Source: Chitinophagaceae bacterium UBA2793 (GTDB lineage: Bacteria > Bacteroidota > Bacteroidia > Chitinophagales > Chitinophagaceae). From it: a stretch of DNA of 12,929 nucleotides. The stretch is from contig DEHT01000010.1 in the NCBI GenBank assembly GCA_002352045.1, forward strand, positions 6,700 to 19,628, read 5' to 3'. Position numbers and translations under genes: made by a program. Each line of letters begins with the position of its first letter. The first letter of the stretch is position 1. The notes beneath the pieces were generated by a model that searched no databases, was not told where the DNA came from, and saw nothing but the letters and a program-made list of their open reading frames with translations. Below, in pieces: positions 1 through 6,323 of this stretch.

Positions 1-599
1 ATTCGGGTAAGCTCTGCCGTTATTACTTCAATACCTTTTTCTTCCAAAGCTTTACTCATGTTTCCAAATTCGGCAAATGCAGTTCGAATAATAATATTGC
101 CTTCGCTGTTTTCTCCAATTTCTTCCAGGCCATAATCAATTAATTCCAACTCCAGTTCATCTAAATCCTGCCCACTGTTTTTTACTTTAAATTCTCCCAT
201 GCGGTTAAAAGTAAAAGCAACAGAACCACTGGTACCTAAAGCTCCATGTCCTTTGGTAAAATGCATTCGAACATTGGCAACGGTTCTGGTTGGGTTATCG
301 GTAGCCGTTTCTACCATGAGTGCTACACCATGGGGTGCGTAGCCTTCGTAGGTAAGTTCTTCGTAATTGCTGGTATCTTTTCCCATAGCCCTTTTGATAG
401 CCGCTTCTACACGGTCTTTGGGCATATTACAAGCCTTGGCGTTTAGATAGCATCTTCTTAAAGCAGGGTTATTGTCTGGGTCGGGGCCACCGGCTTTTAC
501 GGCAATGGCAATTTCTTTTCCTATGCGGGTAAAGTCTTTGGCCATTTTATCCCAGCGGGCAAACATGGCGCCTTTACGTACTTCAAATATCCTTCCCAT
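1..599 (-). CDS. YebC/PmpR-family transcription/translation factor (partial, C-terminus cut by window edge)
   Basis: Reading leftward from an ATG at 599, 199 codons are open to the window edge. The protein starts MGRIFEVRKGAMFARWDKMA and continues with the family hallmarks: AGGPDPDNNPALRR, then NMPKDRVEAAIKRA, then YEGYAPHGVALMVE and a TDNPTRTVANVR segment. The N-terminus differs from the MAGHSKWANIKHRK of E. coli YebC but matches the form usual in Bacteroidota, which supports this start. YebC proteins are about 240 residues, so roughly the last 40 are outside the window. Family members have been described as DNA-binding regulators and, more recently, as ribosome-associated factors helping translation of proline-rich stretches; which role applies here cannot be told from sequence. 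It is divergent from the dehydrogenase gene, with a good -7 box 35 bases upstream of the start. Confidence 0.95.
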   Translation of the reverse strand, partial: MGRIFEVRKGAMFARWDKMAKDFTRIGKEIAIAVKAGGPDPDNNPALRRCYLNAKACNMPKDRVEAAIKRAMGKDTSNYEELTYEGYAPHGVALMVETATDNPTRTVANVRMHFTKGHGALGTSGSVAFTFNRMGEFKVKNSGQDLDELELELIDYGLEEIGENSEGNIIIRTAFAEFGNMSKALEEKGIEVITAELTR

Positions 600-633
600 T
601 TTTAAAGATTTTAAGGTTCAGCTTTTGTGGCGG

Positions 634-641
634 CAAATTTA
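634..641 (-). promoter_or_regulatory. Bacteroidota -7 promoter box for the yebC-family gene
   Basis: On the minus strand this reads TAAATTTG, an exact match to the TAnnTTTG element of Bacteroidota primary-sigma promoters. It lies 35 bases upstream of the ATG at 599, which predicts a leader of about 25 to 30 bases. I see no good TTG -33 element at the usual distance, so the call rests on the -7 box and its position. Confidence 0.55.
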
Positions 642-816
642 GGAAAAAGCGATTAAACGATTATTGCATTCCAAAAGTTTCCAATGCATTAGCTTTTTTG
701 AAAAGAAACTCATAACAGGGTTAAATTTTTTTTTCAAAAGAATGAATTGAATTTTTAGAAGTACCAACAAATTTTGAAAACCATTCAACCGGAAACCAGA
801 AACAATTTAAACCGTT

Positions 817-824
817 TAACTTCG
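817..824 (+). promoter_or_regulatory. Possible -7 promoter box abutting the dehydrogenase start
   Basis: TAACTTCG differs from TAnnTTTG at one position and ends only four bases before the ATG at 829. If used, transcription would start at or very near the start codon, giving a leaderless or near-leaderless message. No clear -33 TTG is seen about 20 bases upstream, so this is tentative. The rest of the 229-base divergent region (600-828) is AT-rich and holds nothing else I can name. Confidence 0.3.
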
Positions 825-828
825 CAGC

Positions 829-1908
829 ATGGAGCAAAATTTCACATACGATTCGTTGTTTAACTTTTCAAAATTGGTATTTGAAAAAATGGGTTGTTCG
901 AATAAACAAGCAACTGAAGCTGCAAATGTTTTATTGAGTGCCGATTTAAGAGGGGTGGATAGTCATGGTGTGGCAAGGTTAAGTGGCTATGTACGCCTGT
1001 GGGAAGCTCAAAGAGTAAATGCCCAACCCGATATAAAAATTATTCATGAAAGCCCCAGTACTGCAGTGGTAGATGGCGATAGTGGCCTGGGTTTAGTGGT
1101 AGCTCCATTTGCCATGCAAGTGGCAATTGATAAAGCAAAGAATGCGGGAACAGGTTGGGTGAGTGTACAAAATAGCAATCATTTTGGTATAGCAGGCGTA
1201 CATGCTATGATGGCTTTGGAACAAGATATGATTGGAATTGCCATGACCAATGCATCGGCTTTAGTAGCACCTACTTTTTCCACAGAAAAATTATTAGGCA
1301 CCAATCCTATTGCTGTGGCCATACCAGCAGGTAAAGAGCCGGCATTTGTTGCCGACTTTGCCACTACTACTGCTGCCAATGGCAAATTAGAAATTTTACA
1401 AAGAAAAAATAAACCGGCTCCGGCCGGCTGGGTGCAAACAAAAGATGGCAGCCAAAGTACCAATGCCAATGAACTAAAAAATGGCGGCGCATTGTTGCCA
1501 TTGGGTAGCGATAGAGAACATAGCAGCCACAAAGGCTATATGCTGGGCAGTATTGTAGATATTTTTTCGGCCATACTAAGTGGTGCTAATTATGGGCCCT
1601 GGGTTCCACCTTTTCCAGCCTATGTACCCATGCCTCAAAATATGCCGGGCAAAGGAATTGGCCATTTTTTTGGAGCAATGCGAATAGATGCATTTAGAAC
1701 GGCCGAAGATTTTAAAGCCAATATGGATCAATGGATACAGCGATTTAGAAATGCAAAAACGGTGGCAGGCGAAGAAAAAGTAATTATTCCGGGTGAGCCC
1801 GAATTGGAAATGGAAGCCCATCATAAAAAAAATGGAATAAACCTTTTACAGCCGGTAATTGACGATTTGCAATCGATAGCACAAAAATTTGAGCTTACTC
1901 TGTTATAA
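829..1908 (+). CDS. Ldh_2-family NAD(P)-dependent malate/L-lactate dehydrogenase
   Basis: This 359-residue protein belongs to the malate/L-lactate dehydrogenase family that is unrelated in fold to classical LDH/MDH (YlbC/ComC/YiaK group). Visible hallmarks are RGVDSHG (41-47), the active-site segment NSNHFG with the conserved His118, GTNP (157-160), the DFATTTAANGK stretch (176-186) and GGALLPLGSDREHSSHKGYM (219-238), which corresponds to the family's GALLPFGGxKGYGL signature. The family reduces 2-oxoacids such as pyruvate, oxaloacetate or ureidoglycolate-type substrates with NAD(P)H in the cytosol; the actual substrate cannot be set from sequence. Length fits the family (about 330-360). The start is chosen because the N-terminal helix (FTYDSLFNFSKLVFEKMG) aligns with the usual beginning of the family. 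It stands 95 bases before lysC, which has its own candidate promoter, so an operon is uncertain. Confidence 0.92.
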   Translation: MEQNFTYDSLFNFSKLVFEKMGCSNKQATEAANVLLSADLRGVDSHGVARLSGYVRLWEAQRVNAQPDIKIIHESPSTAVVDGDSGLGLVVAPFAMQVAIDKAKNAGTGWVSVQNSNHFGIAGVHAMMALEQDMIGIAMTNASALVAPTFSTEKLLGTNPIAVAIPAGKEPAFVADFATTTAANGKLEILQRKNKPAPAGWVQTKDGSQSTNANELKNGGALLPLGSDREHSSHKGYMLGSIVDIFSAILSGANYGPWVPPFPAYVPMPQNMPGKGIGHFFGAMRIDAFRTAEDFKANMDQWIQRFRNAKTVAGEEKVIIPGEPELEMEAHHKKNGINLLQPVIDDLQSIAQKFELTLL

Positions 1909-1926
1909 ATTCTACATAGATAGCCC

Positions 1927-1934
1927 TATTTTTG
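1927..1934 (+). promoter_or_regulatory. Candidate -7 promoter box for lysC
   Basis: TATTTTTG matches TAnnTTTG exactly. It sits 69 bases upstream of the lysC ATG, just after the end of the dehydrogenase gene. A start near 1941 would give a leader of about 60 bases containing the small hairpin at 1948-1964. The -33 element is not clear. Confidence 0.45.
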
Positions 1935-1947
1935 TGCCACTTTAAAA

Positions 1948-1964
1948 ATGGCAATTGTTGCCAT
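1948..1964 (+). other. Small hairpin in the lysC leader
   Basis: ATGGCAA and TTGCCAT form a perfect 7-base-pair stem with a three-base loop (TTG). No T-run follows, so it is not an ordinary terminator. It lies between the candidate promoter and the ribosome binding site of lysC, where it could affect message stability or translation. Whether it is functional is not known. Confidence 0.35.
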
Positions 1965-1988
1965 ATTGTATTATCCAAAAAAATTTAC

Positions 1989-1993
1989 GGAGG
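1989..1993 (+). promoter_or_regulatory. Strong Shine-Dalgarno site that sets the lysC start
   Basis: GGAGG, followed by further G residues, lies 10 bases upstream of the ATG at 2004. Bacteroidota genes usually lack clear Shine-Dalgarno sites, so this one stands out. It supports 2004 as the start rather than an in-frame TTG at 1932, which would add 24 residues with no family match. Confidence 0.7.
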
Positions 1994-2003
1994 GGGGAAC
2001 AAA

Positions 2004-3326
2004 ATGAAAGTTATGAAGTTTGGTGGCACCAGTGTAGGTAAGCCACAAAGAATGAAAGAAGTAGCACAACTAATTAATGCTGATAAGGAAACTAAAATTG
2101 TGGTGTTGTCTGCTTTAAGTGGAACTACCAATGCTTTAGTGGAAATTAGCAACGTGTTAGCCAATGGCGACCGATATGCAGCACAGGAAAAAATTAATGC
2201 ATTGGAAGCACATTATCGGTCATTTGTAAATGAATTGCTTTCTAAAGATGCTGTGCTTCAAAAAGCAAGTAAGCTGTTGAGTGAGCATTTTGAATTTTTA
2301 AACATCATTTTAAAAATATCTTTCAGCGAAGCATTGAACAAAGATATTTTGGCGCAGGGCGAATTGTTGAGTACAAAATTATTTTCGCTTTACCTCGAAG
2401 AAATAGAAGTAGAGCATCGTTTAATTCCTGCACTCGATTTTATGAGCCTCGATAACCAGGATGAACCGCAGGTGGGCACCATTAAAGTAAAGCTTTCGCA
2501 AATTTTGCAAAAGCATAAAGAAGTACCGGTTTTCATTACCCAGGGTTATATTACCCGCAATGCAAAAGGCGAAGTAGATAATTTAAAAAGGGGCGGTAGC
2601 GATTATAGCGCATCCTTAATTGCGGCAGCAGTAAATGCCAATTATTGTGAAATATGGACCGATATTGATGGCATGCACAACAACGACCCAAGGGTGGTAA
2701 AAACTACCAGGCCAATTGAGCAATTGAGTTTTGAAGAAGCGGCAGAGCTGGCTTATTTTGGTGCAAAAATTTTGCACCCTGCCAGTATTTGGCCGGCGCA
2801 GTTTTACAATGTGCCTGTAAAGTTGCTCAACACAATGGATCCTTCAGCAAAGGGAACTTTAATTACAGAACATGCCGGAAGCACCGGAGTAAAAGCCGTG
2901 GCAGCCAAGGATAATATAACGGCATTAAAAATAAAAAGCAGCCGCATGTTGCTTGCTTATGGTTTCTTGAGAAAAGTATTTGAAGTGTTTGAAAAATATC
3001 GTACTTCAATTGATATGATTACTACTTCGGAAGTGGCAGTATCGGTAACCATTGACAGCGATATTTATTTAAAAGAAATTACCCGTGAGTTGGAGGCCTA
3101 TGGTACAGTGGAAGTAGATACCAACCAAACCATTGTATCTATTGTTGGTAATGAGATTACTGAAACCAAAGACGTAATGCTAAAGTTGTTTGCTTCTATC
3201 AATCAAATTCCTGTACGTATGGTGAGCTATGGCGGCAGCAGGCACAATATTTCTTTATTGATACCAAGAAATTACAAAGAGCAAACTTTGCAGGTATTGA
3301 ATAAGGGTTTGTTTGATTTGGAATAA
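2004..3326 (+). CDS. lysC: Aspartate kinase (aspartokinase), monofunctional, with C-terminal ACT domains
   Basis: This 440-residue enzyme phosphorylates L-aspartate to 4-phospho-L-aspartate, the first step toward lysine/diaminopimelate, threonine and methionine. The catalytic kinase domain shows KFGGTSVG at 5-12, KRGGSDYSA at 195-203, EIWTDIDGMHNNDPR at 216-230 and FEEAAELAYFGAKILHP at 243-259. From about residue 305 to the end lie two ACT-type regulatory segments, including SIDMITTSEVAVSVTID and NEITETKDVMLKLFASI; these normally bind the feedback amino acid. There is no homoserine dehydrogenase domain, so it is not the bifunctional ThrA. Which end product inhibits it cannot be told. The N-terminus beginning right before KFGGTSVG, plus the GGAGG ribosome site, fixes the start at 2004. 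Transcription ends at a strong hairpin 22 bases past the stop codon. Confidence 0.95.
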   Translation: MKVMKFGGTSVGKPQRMKEVAQLINADKETKIVVLSALSGTTNALVEISNVLANGDRYAAQEKINALEAHYRSFVNELLSKDAVLQKASKLLSEHFEFLNIILKISFSEALNKDILAQGELLSTKLFSLYLEEIEVEHRLIPALDFMSLDNQDEPQVGTIKVKLSQILQKHKEVPVFITQGYITRNAKGEVDNLKRGGSDYSASLIAAAVNANYCEIWTDIDGMHNNDPRVVKTTRPIEQLSFEEAAELAYFGAKILHPASIWPAQFYNVPVKLLNTMDPSAKGTLITEHAGSTGVKAVAAKDNITALKIKSSRMLLAYGFLRKVFEVFEKYRTSIDMITTSEVAVSVTIDSDIYLKEITRELEAYGTVEVDTNQTIVSIVGNEITETKDVMLKLFASINQIPVRMVSYGGSRHNISLLIPRNYKEQTLQVLNKGLFDLE

Positions 3327-3348
3327 AATGTAAATGAACCAACATTTT

Positions 3349-3386
3349 AAAAGGCTGCATCATGAAAAGATTGGTGCAGCCTTTTT
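3349..3386 (+). terminator. Intrinsic terminator after lysC
   Basis: AAAAGGCTGCATCA (3349-3362) pairs with TGGTGCAGCCTTTT (3372-3385) to form a 14-base-pair stem with one G-T wobble and a nine-base loop. The right arm runs into a T-tract. It begins 22 bases past the lysC stop codon. Confidence 0.85.
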
Positions 3387-3704
3387 ATTACCAATATTTT
3401 GTGCGAAGCATTCTTTACAACTATTCAAAACAATCTTGCAAAACCATTTCAATATTGATTTTTTTCAGTGCAATCACAATATTAATCAACCCAGTGCGTT
3501 AATACATTGGTTTTTCATAGGATATTGGATTAATACGGGCTCTGATTTCTATCTAAGCCCCTTTTTATTTCAACGATCCATGAAAAGATCAAAACTCTCA
3601 ACAAATAAAATTTAAGAATCCGTATCAAAAGTAATTTTTTGATGCGGCTTCTTGTTTGCAAAAATGCTATTGGTTTGCTGTTGATAATCTCCTAAATAAA
3701 TTTT
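3387..3704. other. Gene-free spacer between convergent lysC and anti-sigma gene
   Basis: I see no credible gene in this stretch. An open reading frame on the plus strand (3334-3615) overlaps the lysC terminator and has no recognisable family features. A weak terminator-like element lies at 3537-3566: GGGCT pairs with AGCCC over a 14-base loop, followed by CTTTTT. A much better hairpin at 3614-3653 is listed separately. Confidence 0.6.
3614..3653 (-). terminator. Hairpin terminator for the sigma/anti-sigma operon
   Basis: The arms at 3614-3630 and 3637-3653 form a 17-position stem (11 pairs including one wobble, one T/C mismatch, then 5 more pairs) around a six-base loop. Read on the minus strand it starts about 50 bases past the stop codon of the anti-sigma gene. 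It is followed there by an A/T-rich tail (TTAAATTTTATTTG). It could also act on plus-strand read-through. Confidence 0.65.
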
Positions 3705-4475
3705 TTACAATTTACCCATCACATACATTTTTCCCTGTGGAGTAGGATTGCCGCCTTCTTTTTCTAATGTAATGGCAAATGCTTCGGCTTTGCCAAAGGA
3801 TTTCATTTTTTGAATCCGGTATTCGCTACCCGTTTTTGAAGTAACTAACATTCCACCATCTACCGGCTTGCCATCTACAATGCCCCAAAACTGGTATTGC
3901 ATTCCCTGGGGAGCGGCAGGTAAATTGCTTGCATCTACAAACACTTCACCGGAGTTTTTCATCCAAAATACTTTGGCTGCTGCATCGGGTGAAGCTTCCA
4001 ATCCATCCAACGAAACCGTACGGCTGTATTTATTTTTTACAACAGCCATATCGTCGTTCATCGAATTTAATTTGTTGTTGGCTTTAGCCAATGCTTCTTT
4101 ACTTTGAGTAAGCTCATTCTCCGATTTCTTTAATTGATTGTAATAAGTCCAGTTGAAATAAATACTACCCAACAATAAAACCACCGAAGCAGCAGCTATA
4201 TATTTCCAAATTGAATAAACAGGTTTAACCGGCACAGGTTCTTTTTCCTTTTGCTGGTTAACCTGCTGCAGTAGCTTTTCTTTTACAGAAGTTGAAGGAG
4301 CTATTGCATGTTCAAAAGCATATTGCTGCATGCTTTCTTCAATAGCATTCAATTCGGCTTTTACTTGTGGGTATTCTTGTGCCCATGCTTCTACCTCCGC
4401 CATTTGCTGTGGCGTGGCCAAACCTAAAACATAGGTTTCTAATATTCCGGATGATATGATTTCTTCTGCTTTCAC
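3705..4475 (-). CDS. RskA-like anti-sigma factor, single-pass membrane protein
   Basis: This 256-residue protein has three parts. The N-terminal cytoplasmic segment (1-80) begins with EIISSGILETYVLGLATPQQ, the pattern that opens RskA-type anti-sigma factors in Bacteroidota and is expected to bind the cognate sigma factor. A transmembrane helix follows at about 89-107 (KYIAAASVVLLLGSIYF). Next come a charged, probably coiled-coil stretch (113-150) and a C-terminal RskA domain (about 165-256) with VFWMKNSGEVFVDASNLP, YQFWGIVDGKPVDGG and FAITLEKEGG. It would hold the sigma factor inactive at the inner membrane until a periplasmic signal arrives; the signal is unknown. The start is GTG, three bases after the sigma gene's stop codon; no ATG occurs before residue 25, and using that would delete the conserved N-terminus. 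There is no zinc-binding HxxxCxxC motif. Confidence 0.88.
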   Translation of the reverse strand: MKAEEIISSGILETYVLGLATPQQMAEVEAWAQEYPQVKAELNAIEESMQQYAFEHAIAPSTSVKEKLLQQVNQQKEKEPVPVKPVYSIWKYIAAASVVLLLGSIYFNWTYYNQLKKSENELTQSKEALAKANNKLNSMNDDMAVVKNKYSRTVSLDGLEASPDAAAKVFWMKNSGEVFVDASNLPAAPQGMQYQFWGIVDGKPVDGGMLVTSKTGSEYRIQKMKSFGKAEAFAITLEKEGGNPTPQGKMYVMGKL

Positions 4476-4478
4476 TCT

Positions 4479-5021
4479 TTAGGTCATCATTTTTCTTAGT
4501 TCATTAATTGCCGAACGCATTCTTGTTTTTACAGTACCCAGAGGTATATCTAATTGTTTTGAAATTTCTTCCTGCGTATATCCAAAAAAATAAGCAAGGT
4601 CAATTAGGTTTTTAAATTCGGGTTTAAGTGCAGCTAATTGTTTCCACATTCCAATTTGATCAATTTTAGTTGCACTGCTGCCAGTATTTATATTGGTTAC
4701 AGCAAGTTCGTCTTGCGAAATTTTTTGTTGTTTTTTATAACCCTTACTCCTCAAGGTGTCGATGGTGAGGTTTCGGGTTATATTAGCCATCCAGGTAAAC
4801 AGGCGTCCTTTTTTACTATCGTATTGCCTAAAGTTATTCCAGATTTTTAAAAAAGCTTCCTGCAAAATATCTTCAGCCAACTGCACATCATCAACCATTC
4901 GCATGATAATACCATTCAGTGCTCCTGAATAATTATCATATAAAAATGCAAAGGCAGATTCATTCTGCATATTTAATGCAGAAACGAGTTCTTCTTCGCT
5001 ATATTTTTTAACCTCTTGCAA
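4479..5021 (-). CDS. ECF-family RNA polymerase sigma factor
   Basis: This 180-residue protein has the two-domain layout of extracytoplasmic-function sigma factors. Region sigma-2 lies at about 22-93 (AFAFLYDNYSGALNGIIMRM, AEDILQEAFLKIWNNF, LFTWMANITRNLTIDTLRSK). Region sigma-4 lies at about 124-177, with the helix-turn-helix YTQEEISKQLDIPLGTVKTR. It is of the SigK-like type, in line with the RskA-like anti-sigma gene that follows three bases downstream and must be co-transcribed. The start is a TTG at 5021. The family usually begins 5-10 residues before the SEEEL segment and no ATG occurs before residue 18, so the TTG start is likely. Target genes cannot be read from this window. A perfect inverted repeat lies 39 to 61 bases upstream of the start. 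Confidence 0.93.
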   Translation of the reverse strand: MQEVKKYSEEELVSALNMQNESAFAFLYDNYSGALNGIIMRMVDDVQLAEDILQEAFLKIWNNFRQYDSKKGRLFTWMANITRNLTIDTLRSKGYKKQQKISQDELAVTNINTGSSATKIDQIGMWKQLAALKPEFKNLIDLAYFFGYTQEEISKQLDIPLGTVKTRMRSAINELRKMMT

Positions 5022-5059
5022 AGTTGGTTGTTAAAAATTGATTATTAAAAATATGCGAT

Positions 5060-5082
5060 TATCTATTATTATGCAATAGATA
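5060..5082. repeat. Perfect inverted repeat upstream of the sigma-factor gene
   Basis: TATCTATT (5060-5067) and AATAGATA (5075-5082) are perfect reverse complements separated by seven bases. The repeat lies in the 96-base gap between the protease gene and the sigma gene, upstream of the sigma start. It could be a regulator binding site or a weak hairpin in the leader. It is too AT-rich to be a convincing terminator. Confidence 0.45.
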
Positions 5083-5117
5083 CGAACTATTAAGGCTGAT
5101 GGTTTGGTTTAGAAATT

Positions 5118-5741
5118 TTATTTCTCCAAAAGTTTTACTTCATACACAGGGCTAAAGAGATATAATTTTCCGGTATCAATTTCTTTGCATTTTATTCTTT
5201 TGCGGATAGTTTCGCCCCGTTCAAACACTCTTCCGTTTTTAATTACAAACAGGCTGTGGATGGGTAATTGTTCAACAAGAAAAAACCCTTCCTTTTTTAG
5301 ATCGTAATTTTTTAAAACCCTCATGAGTTGTTCATCGGCACAACTACTGGCAGCAGCATTGTGTAGGCTTTTGCTGAGTGCTTGTGTAATATCTGTTGGA
5401 AATATATTGTTTTGTAAAAATTGCGCCAGCAAATGAGCAAAAGCATTTTTCCATTCGGCTCCATGCGCCTGTACCCTGTGGCCATAGCGTTCGTAGGTAA
5501 AAAGGTGAGCCAGTTCGTGTAATAAGGTTATAAGGAAAGCATATTTATTTAAATTTCCGTTTACACTTATTCGGTGGTTTTTCCCGGCATGTGCATGACG
5601 ATAATCGCCTAAAATACTTTGCCGCTGCCTGCTGATGGTTAGATGTACCTTGTACTTTACAATGTAATCCATTACCCCTTCAAAACTTCCATGGGGTAAA
5701 TAATTCTTAAGAATATCAAACGAAGTTTTTTCTTTAGGCAT
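5118..5741 (-). CDS. SprT-like zinc metalloprotease domain protein
   Basis: This 207-residue protein carries the HExxH zinc site of the SprT-like family at HELAH (75-79), with a further likely zinc ligand His93 in HGAEWK (93-98). This spacing and the LLHELAHLFTYERYG context are typical of SprT/Spartan-type proteins. The N-terminal half (1-110) is the metalloprotease domain. The C-terminal half (about 135-205) sits where E. coli SprT has a four-cysteine zinc ribbon, but only two cysteines remain in the whole protein (134 and 185), so no ribbon can form. In eukaryotes the related Spartan protease cuts DNA-protein crosslinks; the bacterial substrate is not established. Its ATG lies inside the end of the upstream membrane-protein gene (8-base overlap), so the two are translated from one message and probably coupled. 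Confidence 0.85.
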   Translation of the reverse strand: MPKEKTSFDILKNYLPHGSFEGVMDYIVKYKVHLTISRQRQSILGDYRHAHAGKNHRISVNGNLNKYAFLITLLHELAHLFTYERYGHRVQAHGAEWKNAFAHLLAQFLQNNIFPTDITQALSKSLHNAAASSCADEQLMRVLKNYDLKKEGFFLVEQLPIHSLFVIKNGRVFERGETIRKRIKCKEIDTGKLYLFSPVYEVKLLEK

Positions 5742-6126
5742 TAGGGCGTTTATTCAGGCGGTTAATAAGTATAACCTCTGTAATTAAGTAAATAACATAA
5801 AAGCCAAGACCTGCTAATACCGACATTTTACTAAAGTTTTTTCCGGCCATTCTTGAATAAATTATCACCGAGCCTGCTACTACAATCATCTTTATTAGCA
5901 TACCCAGCATTACGGCCTGTACCAGTTTATTGGGGTTAGCGTTGCCAATCGATTTTTTTTGCAATAAAAATACAATCAGGGTTAATATAAAAAATAGCAA
6001 ATTGGCAATAAGTAACACCTTAACATCAAAATTGTTATTTGCCAATGTACTCTTTAAAATAAAAATAAGAGCCGATATAATTATAAATATGATAATAAAG
6101 GGGTAAAAAAAACGAGCACTATTCAT
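5734..6126 (-). CDS. Small four-helix membrane protein, resembling the uncharacterised protein upstream of atpB in Bacteroidota
   Basis: This 130-residue protein has four hydrophobic helices at roughly 7-25, 36-55, 70-90 and 100-122, joined by short charged loops, and ends NRLNKRPNA. It has no catalytic motif. From memory of the phylum, its layout (a short N-terminal helix, a second helix ending in a Lys-rich loop, a central LIKM segment, and a last helix with a Tyr and Glu before NRLN) resembles the small uncharacterised protein lying between atpZ and atpB in many Bacteroidota ATP synthase operons. Its placement after bactofilin fits that idea. However, the next gene is a SprT-like protease, overlapping by eight bases, and not atpB. 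Role unknown; a helper of membrane-complex assembly is only a guess. Confidence 0.75.
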   Translation of the reverse strand: MNSARFFYPFIIIFIIISALIFILKSTLANNNFDVKVLLIANLLFFILTLIVFLLQKKSIGNANPNKLVQAVMLGMLIKMIVVAGSVIIYSRMAGKNFSKMSVLAGLGFYVIYLITEVILINRLNKRPNA

Positions 6127-6184
6127 AATTTATTTTTTACTGAACTGTGTTAAATAATTTTAGAAAGCATACTGCATTGTTGAG

Positions 6185-6192
6185 CAAAGTTA
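6185..6192 (-). promoter_or_regulatory. -7 promoter box for the membrane protein/SprT operon
   Basis: On the minus strand this reads TAACTTTG, an exact TAnnTTTG match, 58 bases upstream of the membrane protein's ATG at 6126. It implies a leader of about 50 bases. No good -33 TTG is evident. Confidence 0.5.
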
Positions 6193-6267
6193 ATGTCCAT
6201 GCAGCTAATGGCTTTTCTAATTTTTACCTTTGGTTAAATTTTATTTCTAAATATAGCCTAAAAGCAA

Positions 6268-6291
6268 TGGCCACTAAAAATGAAGTGGCCA
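6268..6291 (-). terminator. Probable terminator after bactofilin
   Basis: TGGCCACT (6268-6275) and AGTGGCCA (6284-6291) form a perfect eight-base-pair stem with an eight-base loop. On the minus strand it begins 32 bases past the bactofilin stop codon and is followed by TTGCTTTTAG, a short T-rich tail. It separates bactofilin from the next operon, whose candidate promoter lies just downstream. Confidence 0.55.
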
Positions 6292-6323
6292 AAGAAGTAA
6301 GTTGTAGTATATTTTGGATTTAT

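Noticed and set aside
1179..1824. Minus-strand open frames inside the dehydrogenase gene
   Set aside because: They are antisense shadows of a well-supported gene and have no domain features.
1932..2003. In-frame TTG upstream extension of lysC (24 residues)
   Set aside because: It adds sequence with no match to aspartate kinases, overlaps the candidate promoter box and leader hairpin, and the ATG at 2004 has a strong ribosome site and begins right before KFGGTSVG.
3537..3566. Second terminator in the lysC/anti-sigma spacer
   Set aside because: Only a five-base-pair stem with a 14-base loop; the T-rich tail is suggestive but the stem is too weak for a separate feature.
3334..3615. Plus-strand open frame of 93 residues after lysC
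   Set aside because: It runs through the lysC terminator hairpin, has no recognisable domain or ribosome site, and its composition looks like translated intergenic DNA.
6127..6323. Possible atpZ gene or remnant in the gap
   Set aside because: Reading the minus strand by eye, all frames are broken by stop codons and none gives the paired hydrophobic helices of AtpZ.
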